A model generated the notes under the pieces. It searched no databases and was not told the DNA's origin. It saw nothing but the letters and a program-made list of their open reading frames with translations. From assembly GCA_028689245.1 (NCBI GenBank), contig JAQTWO010000003.1:1-34583 (forward strand): a stretch of 34,583 bases of DNA. Direction: 5' to 3'. This DNA is from Candidatus Altimarinota bacterium. GTDB taxonomy: Bacteria; Patescibacteriota; Gracilibacteria; BD1-5; UBA2023. Made by a program: the position numbers and the translations under genes. Shown piece by piece: positions 5,832 through 14,288 of the stretch (positions within the stretch are counted from its first letter, which is position 1; the number at the start of each line of letters is the position of its first letter).

Positions 5832-7607
5832 ATGTCCTACCCTATTTCCACTACACGACACTCCCTCGCTCACATCATGGCGCAGGCGGTCAAATCCCTC
5901 TATCCGGATGTAAAACTCGCCATCGGTCCCGATATCGAGAACGGTTTCTATTACGACTTCGACTTCGGTGATGTAAAGTTCGAAGAAGCTGCCCTCAAAG
6001 ACATCGAGAAGAAGATGAAGAATATCATCAAGCAGAACCAGAAGTTCGAGCACTCGACTCTACCTGTAGACGAGGCAATTAAGTTCCTTGAATCCAAGAA
6101 CGAACCTTTCAAGGTCGAGATGGCCCGAGACCTCAAGGCAAGCGGAGAAACCGAAATCGGATTCTACCGAAACGTGACTCAGCAGGGTCAAGAGGTATTC
6201 GTGGATATGTGCCGAGGTCCTCACGTAGAAAAGACGATCGAGATCGATGAGAATACGTTCAAGCTCGATAAAATCGCCGGAGCGTACTGGAAAGGAGACG
6301 CGAAGAATCAGATGCTGACTCGAATCTATGCATTTGCCTATGCGACTCGTGAAGAACTCGATGCACACCTTCATATGCTGGAGGAAGCCAAGAAACGCGA
6401 TCACCGAGTCCTCGGGAAGAAGCTCAAACTCTTCACGATCAGTGAATTGGTCGGAGCAGGATTGCCGCTCATGCAACCAAAAGGAATGATTATCCGTCAG
6501 GGAATCGCCGATTACCTCTGGGACCTCCACTCCGAGCGAGGATATCTCCGCGTTTGGACTCCGCACCTCGCGAAGGAAGCACTCTACGAGTGCTCCGGAC
6601 ATGCGGGTCACTACATGGACGATATGTTCTCGGTACGAGGAGGTTCGAGCGGTGAAGGTTTCTACGTGAAGCCTATGAACTGTCCGCACCATATGCAACT
6701 CTTCGCTGACAACCAGTTCAGCTACCGAGATATGCCGATCCGATATTTCGAGCCTGCAACTGTATACCGAGATGAAAAATCCGGACAGCTTTCCGGACTC
6801 ACCCGAGTACGCTCCATCACTCAGGACGACGGACATCTCTTCTGCCGGGTCGACCAGATCAAGCAGGAAGTTTCGACCATCGTAGATATCATCAAGACCT
6901 TCTATACGACTTTCGGACTCATGGAGGGTTACTGGGTAAGTCTCTCCGTACGCGGGGAAGATAAATCCAAGTACCTCGGAGGAGACGACGTATGGCAGAT
7001 CGCCGAAGGAGCACTCGAAGAAGCAGCAAAGGACAATGGACTCAATTATAAGCGGATGGAAGGAGAAGCGGCGTTTTACGGACCGAAACTCGACTTCATG
7101 TTCAAGGACGCGATCGGACGAGAATGGCAGCTCGCGACTATCCAATGTGATTTCAACCTCCCGAACCGATTCGAACTCTCGTTCATCAATACAGCCGGAG
7201 AGAAAGAACGACCGGTCGTCATCCACCGAGCGATCGCCGGATCCCTCGAACGATTTATGGGAATCATGATCGAGCACTTCGCCGGAACCTTCCCTCTCTG
7301 GCTCGCTCCGGTCCAGGCCGTCATAGTGCCTGTTTCCGAGAACTTTATCGGATATGCCGAGGAAGTACAACAAGCCCTCAAAAAAGCCGGAATCCGAAGC
7401 GAACTTGACGACTCAAATGATGGACTCAATAAAAAGGTCCGAAATGCTGAAACTGCCCATACGAATTACATCCTCGTCATCGGAGAAAAAGAAATGAACG
7501 AAAAAAGTGTCGCAGTCCGCAACTACAAGACCAAAGAACAAACCGAAGTGAAACTAGAAATATTCATAGAAAATATCCTTGGAGAAATCAGAAACAAAGC
7601 CCTCTAA
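5832..7607 (+). CDS. thrS: Threonine--tRNA ligase lacking the TGS domain
   Basis: A 591-aa class II synthetase with no UGA codon. It opens MSYPISTTRHSLAHIMAQAV, directly in the editing domain (HSLAH and MCRGPH keep the His/His/Cys/His set), so the N-terminal TGS domain of longer ThrRS is absent. Catalytic core: MNCPHH zinc ligand, motif 2 with GQLSGLTRVRSITQDDGH, motif 3 IHRAIAGSLERFMGIMIEH. C-terminal anticodon-binding domain from about residue 490 (LAPVQAVIVPV). It charges tRNA-Thr. The candidate Thr-run leader lies 1.7 kb upstream, with other genes between. Confidence 0.97.
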   Translation: MSYPISTTRHSLAHIMAQAVKSLYPDVKLAIGPDIENGFYYDFDFGDVKFEEAALKDIEKKMKNIIKQNQKFEHSTLPVDEAIKFLESKNEPFKVEMARDLKASGETEIGFYRNVTQQGQEVFVDMCRGPHVEKTIEIDENTFKLDKIAGAYWKGDAKNQMLTRIYAFAYATREELDAHLHMLEEAKKRDHRVLGKKLKLFTISELVGAGLPLMQPKGMIIRQGIADYLWDLHSERGYLRVWTPHLAKEALYECSGHAGHYMDDMFSVRGGSSGEGFYVKPMNCPHHMQLFADNQFSYRDMPIRYFEPATVYRDEKSGQLSGLTRVRSITQDDGHLFCRVDQIKQEVSTIVDIIKTFYTTFGLMEGYWVSLSVRGEDKSKYLGGDDVWQIAEGALEEAAKDNGLNYKRMEGEAAFYGPKLDFMFKDAIGREWQLATIQCDFNLPNRFELSFINTAGEKERPVVIHRAIAGSLERFMGIMIEHFAGTFPLWLAPVQAVIVPVSENFIGYAEEVQQALKKAGIRSELDDSNDGLNKKVRNAETAHTNYILVIGEKEMNEKSVAVRNYKTKEQTEVKLEIFIENILGEIRNKAL

Positions 7608-7629
7608 TAAGCTTCTCTAAAAAATACTT

Positions 7630-7686
7630 TTGACAAAGCAACTTAAATAGTTATAAGGGTGTTATAAAAATCCTTATAACTATTTA
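7630..7686 (+). promoter_or_regulatory. Promoter overlapped by a 15-bp dyad (candidate operator)
   Basis: TTGACA (7630-7635), 16-nt spacer, TATAAG (7652-7657). A perfect inverted repeat, AAATAGTTATAAGG (7645-7658) / CCTTATAACTATTT (7672-7685), extended by one pair at each end, contains the -10 box and ends 4 nt before ATG 7691. It could be a repressor operator or, as RNA, a hairpin hiding the start codon. Confidence 0.6.
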
Positions 7687-7690
7687 TTTT

Positions 7691-8362
7691 ATGCGACAAC
7701 CGACTGATCTTACTAGTCCGCAATTTACCGCAAAACTTCCAGGCACCGGAGGTACTGGCTTTCAAAAAACACTGGGGTATACTTCCGTTATTGCATGAGT
7801 TGTCATGGCAGTTGTTCTTGCTCAAGATGTTCCTTATACCCTATGAAGCTCTCATGAGGACAAGTCTGATTCCACAACTACCAATTTGAGTACGCATGAC
7901 AGAAAATCAAATAAAACGGATGATGATAGTCGTGCCCGTGAGCAACTCAGAAATAAAATTCAACTTTTAAACAATATGAGTCACAAGGAGGATATGTTTA
8001 TGAAAAATATACGCCTCGAATGAGAATATCGCATAAGAAGAGGTATGGTACCATTTTCAGAACCCATGATACGAATCATGTCTCAAATAAAAGAAAGGAG
8101 AACAGCACGTGAAAAATTGAGAGCAGCACTTGAGAACACCCCTCCAACTACCACCGATTTATCGCTCATGGATGAGGAGATCGACAAAATAGAAGAAACA
8201 CTGAATCCACAGACGCTGGAGGATCTTGTAACCCGTATGATGCAAGAACGCGAGGAATCTGGGTATACTTGGAATGACGTGGAACAATCTATACAACAGG
8301 AGTGAATGGAATACGATTCAATAAATCGAACATGAAATCGTCAATCATGAATTCAGATCTAA
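7691..8362 (+). CDS. Single-span membrane protein with charged helical domain, unknown function
   Basis: A 223-aa protein read through six UGA glycines. A hydrophobic segment at about residues 30-47 (YTSVIA-G-VVMAVVLA) anchors it; the rest is hydrophilic and rich in Glu/Arg/Lys, with coiled-coil-like stretches (IKERRTAREKLRAALE, LMDEEIDKIEETL). An in-frame start at 8045 would give only the C-terminal third. Promoter/dyad immediately upstream, bidirectional terminator at the stop codon. No family recognised. Confidence 0.7.
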
Positions 8363-8397
8363 AAAATCCCATCCCGAATTATCGGGATGGGATTTTT
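8362..8397. terminator. Bidirectional terminator between 7691 gene and pyrH
   Basis: AAAAATCCCATCCCGA / TCGGGATGGGATTTTT, 16-bp perfect arms, 4-nt loop, A and T runs, placed between convergent genes. Confidence 0.92.
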
Positions 8398-8407
8398 CGG
8401 CAGACAA

Positions 8408-9124
8408 TTATTCACCCACGTACACGTACGTCCCTCGGATATCGGGTGACCCGATCTGGTCGATATCCTCGATACGACAAACGAAAAGAGGAAGACGCTC
8501 ATCTTTAGCGAGGGCGATAGCCGATTGGTCCATGATACGGAGACCTTTTGCAAGGGCTTCATCGATCGAAACCGTGTCGTAGCGTTTCGCATCCGAGTGC
8601 TTCGCTGGGTCCTTGTCGTAGACTCCGTCCACCTTGGTTCCTTTTACCATGAAATCACAGTGGAGCTCCAGTGCCCGAAGGACTGCCGCACTATCCGTGG
8701 TAAAGTACGGATTCCCGGTTCCTGCCACCGCGATGATGATGCGACCTTCTCGCAAGTGTTTGAGTGCTCGCTTGTAGATGAAGGCTTCAGCTACTTTCGG
8801 CACCTCGATAGCAGACATGATACGCGCTGGTTGCCCCGCTTTTTCGAGAGCATTTCCCAGAGCGATACCATTTATGATAGTCGCAAGCATCCCCATATAA
8901 TCAGCAGCAGTCCGGTCGATCCCCTTGGCAGCACCAGATACCCCTCGGAATATATTCCCTCCTCCGATGACGATGACGATCTCGATATGCTTCTGAGTGA
9001 GTGTCACGATCTTTTTCGCAAGTTCATCGAGAAATGCAGGTTCTATCCCATGATCTCCTTTCCCCTGGAGGGCTTCCCCAGAAAGTTTAAGGAGGATTCG
9101 TTTCGGTACAGGAAGTTGTTTCAT
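8408..9124 (-). CDS. pyrH: UMP kinase
   Basis: A 238-aa amino-acid-kinase-family enzyme, no UGA codon. It phosphorylates UMP to UDP. Start MKQLPVPKRILLKLSGEALQG, then IVIVIGGGNIFRG, DYMGMLATIINGIALGNALE, AGTGNPYFTTDSAA and VKGTKVDGVYDKDP, all hallmarks of bacterial PyrH. The frame is open further upstream to 9208, but that extension is encoded by the intergenic repeat and would exceed the usual length of 235-245 aa, so ATG 9124 was chosen. With pyrG nearby it covers two steps of pyrimidine nucleotide supply. Confidence 0.96.
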   Translation of the reverse strand: MKQLPVPKRILLKLSGEALQGKGDHGIEPAFLDELAKKIVTLTQKHIEIVIVIGGGNIFRGVSGAAKGIDRTAADYMGMLATIINGIALGNALEKAGQPARIMSAIEVPKVAEAFIYKRALKHLREGRIIIAVAGTGNPYFTTDSAAVLRALELHCDFMVKGTKVDGVYDKDPAKHSDAKRYDTVSIDEALAKGLRIMDQSAIALAKDERLPLFVCRIEDIDQIGSPDIRGTYVYVGE

Positions 9125-9161
9125 AGGATGGGAAGATTTATAAAATAAAAGCTCTTTGTTT

Positions 9162-9330
9162 GTCATTTCGACCGAAGTGGAAGCCATAGCTCCCCCTTGT
9201 GGGGTCAATCCCTTTTAGTCGCTACTTTTGAGACGGTTTTTTCCAGATCGAACTCATGCTCTGTAATTTCTTTTAATAAAGCGTCATATATTTTGATCTA
9301 AAGGGATCCCTCGACTTCGCTCGGGATGAC
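9162..9330. repeat. GTCAT...ATGAC inverted intergenic repeat
   Basis: Left end GTCATTTCGACCGAAGTGGA, right end CCCTCGACTTCGCTCGGGATGAC; the ends are inverted copies. Same style as repeats at 4643, 5651, 24632, 29017 and 33953. It lies between pyrH and the HTH gene. Confidence 0.6.
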
Positions 9331-9348
9331 AGGATAAATATTCTCCCT

Positions 9349-9912
9349 CTACAATGCAAAAAACCAGAGAATCACTGCCACGACAAAAAGTACGGAAACG
9401 AGAATCATAAGCAAAACGTTTGTTATATTCTTCTGTGTCAATTCTTGGGAAATCTCCCCTATCTTCTCTTCGAGATTCTTGCGTTCCTCTTCAGAGTGCA
9501 TCTTGGAGCTCTCAAGGAGCATCGTCGCTTTCTTGTACTCGATCATGGAGATGGAGTTCTTGAGCTCCGATTCTGCTTGTCAGGCCCGATAGGAGAGCTC
9601 TTGGATGAGGGTATCCTTCCGTTCTATGGACTTTTGTGCTTCGTCGAAGAGCTGCTTGTAATCAACCATAACGGGTCGGCGGACGAAATTGGATTCTTCA
9701 TGAGAGGTGACCATTTGTCCATCGGAACCGAGCACAATATAGTCCTCTTGGATTCCCCCATTCTTGATGATTTGAACATCCTCGTCGTGAAGGAATACCT
9801 TCTTCCCCACTCGCTTGGAACGGATTTTCCCGGCACTGATATGGCGATCTATCGTGCGAGTGGAACAACCGAGGATTTTTGCGCCTTCATAGCGGTCAAT
9901 GGTGTAGGACAT
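9349..9912 (-). CDS. Membrane-anchored HTH (MerR/excisionase-like) protein
   Basis: A 187-aa protein with one UGA glycine (YRA-G-QAE). Residues 1-55 (MSYTIDRYEGAKILGCSTRT, then IDRHISAGKIRSKRVGKKVF) form a helix-turn-helix of the excisionase/HTH_17 kind. Residues about 85-160 are charged coiled coil (KQLFDEAQKSIERKD, EEERKNLEEKIGEIS). The last 22 residues are one membrane helix (NVLLMILVSVLFVVAVILWF). This order would tether a DNA-binding domain to the membrane. A TATAAT sits 7 nt before the ATG, so the mRNA is probably leaderless. Role unknown. Confidence 0.85.
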
Positions 9913-9919
9913 GGGGGGA

Positions 9920-9925
9920 ATTATA
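9920..9925 (-). promoter_or_regulatory. -10 box of a leaderless HTH transcript
   Basis: TATAAT on the minus strand, followed by TCCCCCC and then ATG, so transcription would begin at or next to the start codon. The -35 region is weak. Confidence 0.5.
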
Positions 9926-10003
9926 AAAATATTTGCAGAGATCTAGCACTGCTCCGTCTCTATGGACTGGTCGAATTATATAGAAAATACAGGAAAATCA
10001 ATC

Positions 10004-11683
10004 TTATTTCGATCATCCTGCTCCTTTCATTCTCCGGATCCAAATATCGAACAACGGATGCGGTCGGTTCGGTCGGGATTTGAACTCCGGGTGGAATTGT
10101 GCGGCAATCATACAGGGATGGTCGCGAAGCTCGACGATTTCGACGAGTTCCCCATCGGGAGAAGTTCCGGAAATGATGAAACCCTTACTTTCCAAGAGTT
10201 CGCGATATCGATTATTGAACTCATAACGGTGGCGGTGGCGCTCGGAGATGATTACCTCATCCCCCTGCCCCTTCTCCATGACATGGAGAAGGGGGGATTT
10301 TTCTCCCTCTCCACGAGTGGAGAAGGTCGGGGTGAGGTATGCCTCATATGCAAGAGTTTTCGGTTGTATGATACACGGATAGGCACCGAGCCGCATGGTT
10401 CCACCCTTTTGCCGGATGGTTTTCTGATCCGCCATAAAGTGGACGATCTTGTGTACTGCCTGCTCGTCGAATTCTTCGGAATTGGCACCGGCAAGTCCGC
10501 AGACATTCCGAGCGAATTCTATCGCCATAATCTGCGATCCGAGACAGAGCCCGAGATACGGAACCTTGTGCTCCCGCGCATACTGGGCAGCGAGTATTTT
10601 CCCTTCTATTCCGCGATTCCCGAATCCTCCAGGAACCAATACCGCATCCATATCGTGAAGTATCGCATCGGTACCGTTCCTTTCGATATCCTCCGCATCG
10701 ATCCAGTGGATCACTGGTTTCACGGACTGGTGGTATGCTGCCGATTTTATCGCCTCGACCACCGAGATATAGGCGTCTTCGAGATTGTTGTACTTCCCTA
10801 CCATGGCGATATGCAGCTCTTCCGTCGTGTGTTTCATACGATTGACCAGCTCTTCCCAATCGGACAGATCCGGAGTTTTCACCGCGAGTCCGAGACGTTT
10901 CTGAAGCTCGCTCGCAAGCGAGGTTTTGGCGAACTCGACCGGCACGCGATAGATGGAATCGAGTGTCGGAGCCGGGATAACCCGCTCGACCGAAACGTCG
11001 CAAAAAAGAGAGACTTTCTCGCATATCTCCGCCGGTATTTCCGCATCCGCTCGGAGGATGATGAAATCCGCCTGGATTCCCCGGCTCCGGAGGTCGCGAA
11101 TCGCCGATTGTGTCGGCTTGGTCTTGAGCTCTTTCGATGCTGCGATATACGGAAGGAGCGTTACGTGGAAAAACTGGACATTCTCCGCTCCGAGCTCGAA
11201 TCGCATCTGTCTCGCCGCCTCGACGTAGAATTCGTTTTCCATATCTCCGACCGTTCCGCCGATTTCGACGATCATGATATCGCACTCCGAAAGTTCCGCC
11301 GCTTTTCGGATCTTTTCCTTCACGAGATTGGTCATATGCGGGATAATCTGTACCGTCTTACCGAGATATTGCCCATCACGTTCACGATTGAGTATCTCCT
11401 GATAGAGTTTCCCAGCACTGTAGGAGGAATGGGTATTGAGCGGTTCGTCGATAAAACGCTCATAATGCCCCAGATCCAGATCGGTTTCAGCTCCATCATC
11501 GGTCACGAACACTTCTCCGTGTTCAAACGGCGACATCGTCCCCGGATCGACATTCAGGTATCCGTCAAGTTTCTGTATGGAAACCCGGTACCCGGACATT
11601 TCCATAAGTGTCCCGATAGATGCGGCAGAGATTCATTTCCCTATACCAGAGAGTACTCCACCTGTCACGAATATGTATTTCAT
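10004..11683 (-). CDS. pyrG: CTP synthase
   Basis: A 559-aa enzyme making CTP from UTP, ATP and glutamine. It starts MKYIFVTGGVLSGIGK-G-IS, the hyphenated P-loop Gly being UGA; standard-code calling would lose these 26 residues. Synthase domain: SIQKLDGYLNVDPGTMSP, EIGGTVGDME. Glutaminase domain: VPGGFGNRGIEGK, nucleophile Cys in GLCLGSQ, AQFHPEF. A second UGA lies three codons before the TAA stop. Between GAYPC and ERHRHRYEFN sits a 27-28-residue insertion (LTPTFSTRGEGEK...) coded by a palindromic repeat. Upstream lies a promoter with a short ORF and terminator. Confidence 0.97.
10255..10337. repeat. Palindromic element inserted in frame in pyrG
   Basis: About 83 bp with terminal inverted repeats, CCTCATCCCC at one end and GGGGTGAGG at the other, and internal hairpins (CTTCTCCATG / CATGGAGAAG). 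On the pyrG strand it encodes LTPTFSTRGEGEK...EKGQGDE. The related element at 20252-20342 is read in the same frame. CTP synthases normally lack residues here. Confidence 0.8.
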
Positions 11684-11704
11684 AGAAACGGAAAATAAGG
11701 TTAT

Positions 11705-11733
11705 AAAAAAGCCCTTTAGGGGGCTAAAGAGCT
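11705..11733 (-). terminator. Terminator-like hairpin in the pyrG leader
   Basis: On the minus strand AGCTCTTTAG / CTAAAGGGCT (one G-U pair) then a T run, about 20 nt before the pyrG ATG. The left arm contains the TAG stop of the 18-codon leader ORF. Confidence 0.65.
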
Positions 11734-11780
11734 TGTGATATATATTGTATACTTGAGCAGTGGTTGTTGAAATGGGACAT
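11724..11780 (-). CDS. Candidate 18-aa leader peptide of pyrG
   Basis: Encodes MSHFNNHCSSIQYISQAL, beginning 7 nt after a TATAAT box (leaderless) and ending with TAG inside the left arm of the terminator at 11705-11733. A ribosome at the stop would block the hairpin. Coding is inferred from position. Confidence 0.4.
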   Translation of the reverse strand: MSHFNNHCSSIQYISQAL

Positions 11781-11787
11781 GAAAGGG

Positions 11788-11814
11788 ATTATATGAATTT
11801 TCGGGAAGATGCAA
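11788..11814 (-). promoter_or_regulatory. pyrG promoter, shared motif copy A
   Basis: TTGCAT (11814-11809), 15-nt spacer, TATAAT (11793-11788). The surrounding 25 nt (11798-11822) are identical to copy B at 13235-13259. Confidence 0.65.
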
Positions 11815-11879
11815 GTTTCATTTTCATTCTTTTTTAGGCGAATTTCCAGATAGAGAGGATGGGTGCGGAATATACAGCT

Positions 11880-12317
11880 TTATTTATTCTTCTCCGCATA
11901 TATTTTGAAGTTTTCAAGTATCGATTGCCAGCCCGAGCGTTGTTCCTCGACTGTATGGATATTCTCCATCTCAAAAGTCTCGGTAATGAGAACATATTTT
12001 CCCTGATCCTCGAAGGATACCTGTACTTTTCTCCCTGCTTCCAGTTCATATTCAGTCATCTCTCCGATGGTATATTCTATTGTTTTATGTTGGACGACAC
12101 GGGTGTATGTTCCTGTGAAGTCAAAAGAAGCACTTCCATCCCTTGCTGCATAGCCTATACTGAACTTGCCTCCTGTGCGGAGGTCGTTTTCAGCATGGGG
12201 AGTATGCCAGTCGTCGGAGGCGTGAGACCACTGTATGATATGTTCCGGAGTACTCCAATATTCCCAAACTTTTTCGATGGGAGCATGGACATGAATTGAT
12301 ATAGTGAGTGATTCCAT
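11880..12317 (-). CDS. AHSA1/SRPBCC-domain protein
   Basis: A 145-aa protein, no UGA. MESLTISIHVHAPIEKVWEY, WSTPEHIIQW, DLRTGGKFSIGYAARDGS and the C-terminal SGWQSILENFKIYAEK are typical of COG3832 (START/Bet v1-like AHSA1 fold), which binds small hydrophobic ligands or acts as a co-chaperone. Third gene of an AHSA1-GFA-AHSA1 operon, 24 nt after the GFA gene. Confidence 0.9.
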   Translation of the reverse strand: MESLTISIHVHAPIEKVWEYWSTPEHIIQWSHASDDWHTPHAENDLRTGGKFSIGYAARDGSASFDFTGTYTRVVQHKTIEYTIGEMTEYELEAGRKVQVSFEDQGKYVLITETFEMENIHTVEEQRSGWQSILENFKIYAEKNK

Positions 12318-12341
12318 AAAAAAGAAAAAACAAGAAATAAA

Positions 12342-12695
12342 CTATTGTGATTTTCCGTCATACGGTTGCCGTACGATAGTGGAGAGATCGATATTTTCAA
12401 GGGTACGAACATTGACGGCTACGGTTTTCGCACCATCTGCGGAAGTCCCCTCTCCAAAGCACTGAACTCCACAAGTACGGCAGAAAAGATGGGAAATCAC
12501 CTTCTTATTGAATCGGTATTCCGTAAGTTCCTCTTTTCCCGAGAGCAAGGAGAATTTGCTTTCTGGTATGAATGAGAGCAGGAATCAATTCCGCAAACAA
12601 TACGAACAATTACATTCGATTACGGGCACGGATAAATCCAGGTCCGCCTCATATCGTACATTGCCACAATGGCAACTTCCTGAGTGTTGAGTCAT
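12342..12695 (-). CDS. GFA/CENP-V family zinc-binding protein
   Basis: A 117-aa protein starting MTQHSGSCHCGNVRYEADL, one UGA glycine (LRN-G-FLL). Cys pattern SCHCG, CNCSYC and FCRTCGV is the GFA (glutathione-dependent formaldehyde-activating enzyme-like) zinc fold. Substrate cannot be told. Middle gene of the AHSA1-GFA-AHSA1 operon; TAG stop. Confidence 0.92.
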
Positions 12696-12742
12696 ATATT
12701 TTTAAAGTAAGGATTAAATGAATTTCCCAAAGAGAGAGAAGA

Positions 12743-13189
12743 TTAAAGTACAAGCAATTCATTTTCCAGCCGATCAAAATTCTCTTCATTCTTCTCGGGA
12801 GCATATGATTTTACACTATTGTACAGCTCGACAGTTGGAAAAACCATTCTGAATACAATCCGCGTCTTCCTTGATTCCAACTGTTCAAATTCGAACTCGG
12901 CACGGAATTGCGGCTTATCTAAATGATCGGCAACAATTCGTTTTCCCGGAGCAATCTCTACAAAAATCCATTCATTCGGAAAATCTTTTCCATCAGGTCC
13001 GTGCATTATAAAGCTCCATTTCCCTCACTTCCGGAATTCGAATGTTTTGAAAGTATTTGTAAACCCATTCGGACCCCACCAATTTACGAGTTTATTTGGG
13101 TTCGAGAAGAGTTCAAATACGTCCTCTTGAGGAAAATCAACAACTCTTACCGAAACGATTTCTTTATGTGCATGAGAGTTTTGTGCCAT
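12743..13189 (-). CDS. AHSA1/SRPBCC-domain protein
   Basis: A 148-aa protein starting MAQNSHAHKEIVSVRVVDFP, with one UGA glycine (FRK-G-GKWSF). LFSNPNKLVNWWGPNGFTNT and GGKWSFIMHGPDGKDFPNEW match COG3832 (AHSA1). First gene of the operon, about 35 nt after a predicted start from the shared promoter motif copy B. Confidence 0.9.
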
Positions 13190-13198
13190 AAAACAGAA

Positions 13199-13251
13199 AA
13201 TTACAGGATAAAAAGTAACCTGTAATTATATCTTTTTTCGGGAAGATGCAA
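13199..13251 (-). promoter_or_regulatory. Promoter copy B with overlapping dyad
   Basis: TTGCAT (13251-13246), 15-nt spacer, TATAAT (13230-13225). An inverted repeat AATTACAGG (13199-13207) / CCTGTAATT (13219-13227) overlaps the -10 box and likely start site, a plausible operator for the AHSA1-GFA-AHSA1 operon. Confidence 0.6.
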
Positions 13252-13361
13252 GTTTCATTTCGCTTTTTTCTTGTTTATATAGAAAAAATCCAGTGTTTCT
13301 GTCATTCTCTATATTTCATACACGGATTTGTTATTTGTTGAATGAATCGGAAGTTGAAAAA

Positions 13362-13886
13362 TTATTCACTCGCCCCATACCATCCGCGAATCACGCCTTC
13401 GTCGAGGATATGTCCTCGCATAGCACGCTCCAGTTCGTTGAGTCGGAAGCCTTTCTGTAAGCCAATCATGGTATCGAGTGCGAATACTCGTATTTCATAT
13501 TCATGATCTTTATCTGGTGGTCGCGGTCAGCCATAGAAACACGTGATTTCATCCGGCATATCCCCGCAAATCTGCTTACTTGTGAGACTATTTTTTCACT
13601 GAATAAGACTCGTGTCGAGACGACTTGCATTTTCTCCGAGTCAAACGAAAGTCGGATCAATATCCGCAACAAGCCAATGAATCCAACTGAAACCACACAC
13701 AGGAACCGCATCATAGTCCTGCATAATAAGAGTGAAGCTTTTTGTTCACTCTGGGATATGAGACCATGAAATCGGAAGAGAAAGGATTGGAACTCCCTCA
13801 AGTTTTTCATTCGAGAATTTCCCGAAACGCTTTTCAATAGTATTTTTTAGAATGCCAGAACTGGTGAGGTGGAGCATATGAATCAT
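13362..13886 (-). CDS. PEBP/YbhB-YbcL family protein
   Basis: A 174-aa protein read through four UGA glycines. SFTLIMQDYDAVPVCGFSWI, HWLVADID and YG-G-PRPPDKDHEYEIRVFALD are the ligand-binding signatures of the phosphatidylethanolamine-binding family; the second Gly of the GGPRPP motif is UGA. No signal peptide. First ATG at 13886, with another three codons later. It is followed by TAA. Role in bacteria is poorly defined. Confidence 0.92.
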
Positions 13887-13926
13887 ATAAGATTATGAGA
13901 ATTCTACTTCCCTCAGCTACTATCTC

Positions 13927-14286
13927 CTATCCAAGTTTTGCACCATTTTCCACAGCCTTCTCGGGCACTGCCAGGATAACAGAACCATCGTCACGATAGA
14001 GTCCGGTACAGAGAAATTCACTCCAAAAAGGTCAGATTTGTTTCGGAGGAAAGTTCACGACCCCGAGAATCTGTTTGCCGACGAGCTCTTCTTTCGTGTA
14101 TTGCACGGTTATCTGAGCACTCGATTGTTTAACTCCGATTTCCGATCCGAAATCTACCCAGAGCTTGTACGCAGGCTTGCGAGCCTCGGGAAATTCCTCA
14201 ACCCGGATGATAGTGCCCACTCGAAGCTCTACGGATTCGAATTGTGTCCAGGTTATGGGAGTGTGCATGGAGTGAGGAATATTCAT
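13927..14286 (-). CDS. CsaA-like tRNA-binding-domain protein
   Basis: A 119-aa protein with one UGA glycine (KQI-G-PFW). [57 protein letters not shown] and VNFPPKQI are the CsaA/EMAPII OB-fold. It ends [13 protein letters not shown], the family's C terminus. CsaA is a dimeric export chaperone or tRNA-binding protein. The start could also be Met-7. It begins 2 nt after the stop of the gene at 14289. Confidence 0.92.
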
Positions 14287-14288
14287 AA

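Noticed and set aside
6060-7373. 437-codon minus-strand ORF opposite thrS
   Set aside because: A shadow produced by the codon bias of thrS, which has complete family motifs.
9962-11698. 578-codon plus-strand ORF opposite pyrG
   Set aside because: A shadow of pyrG; no family signature and conflicts with a complete CTP synthase.
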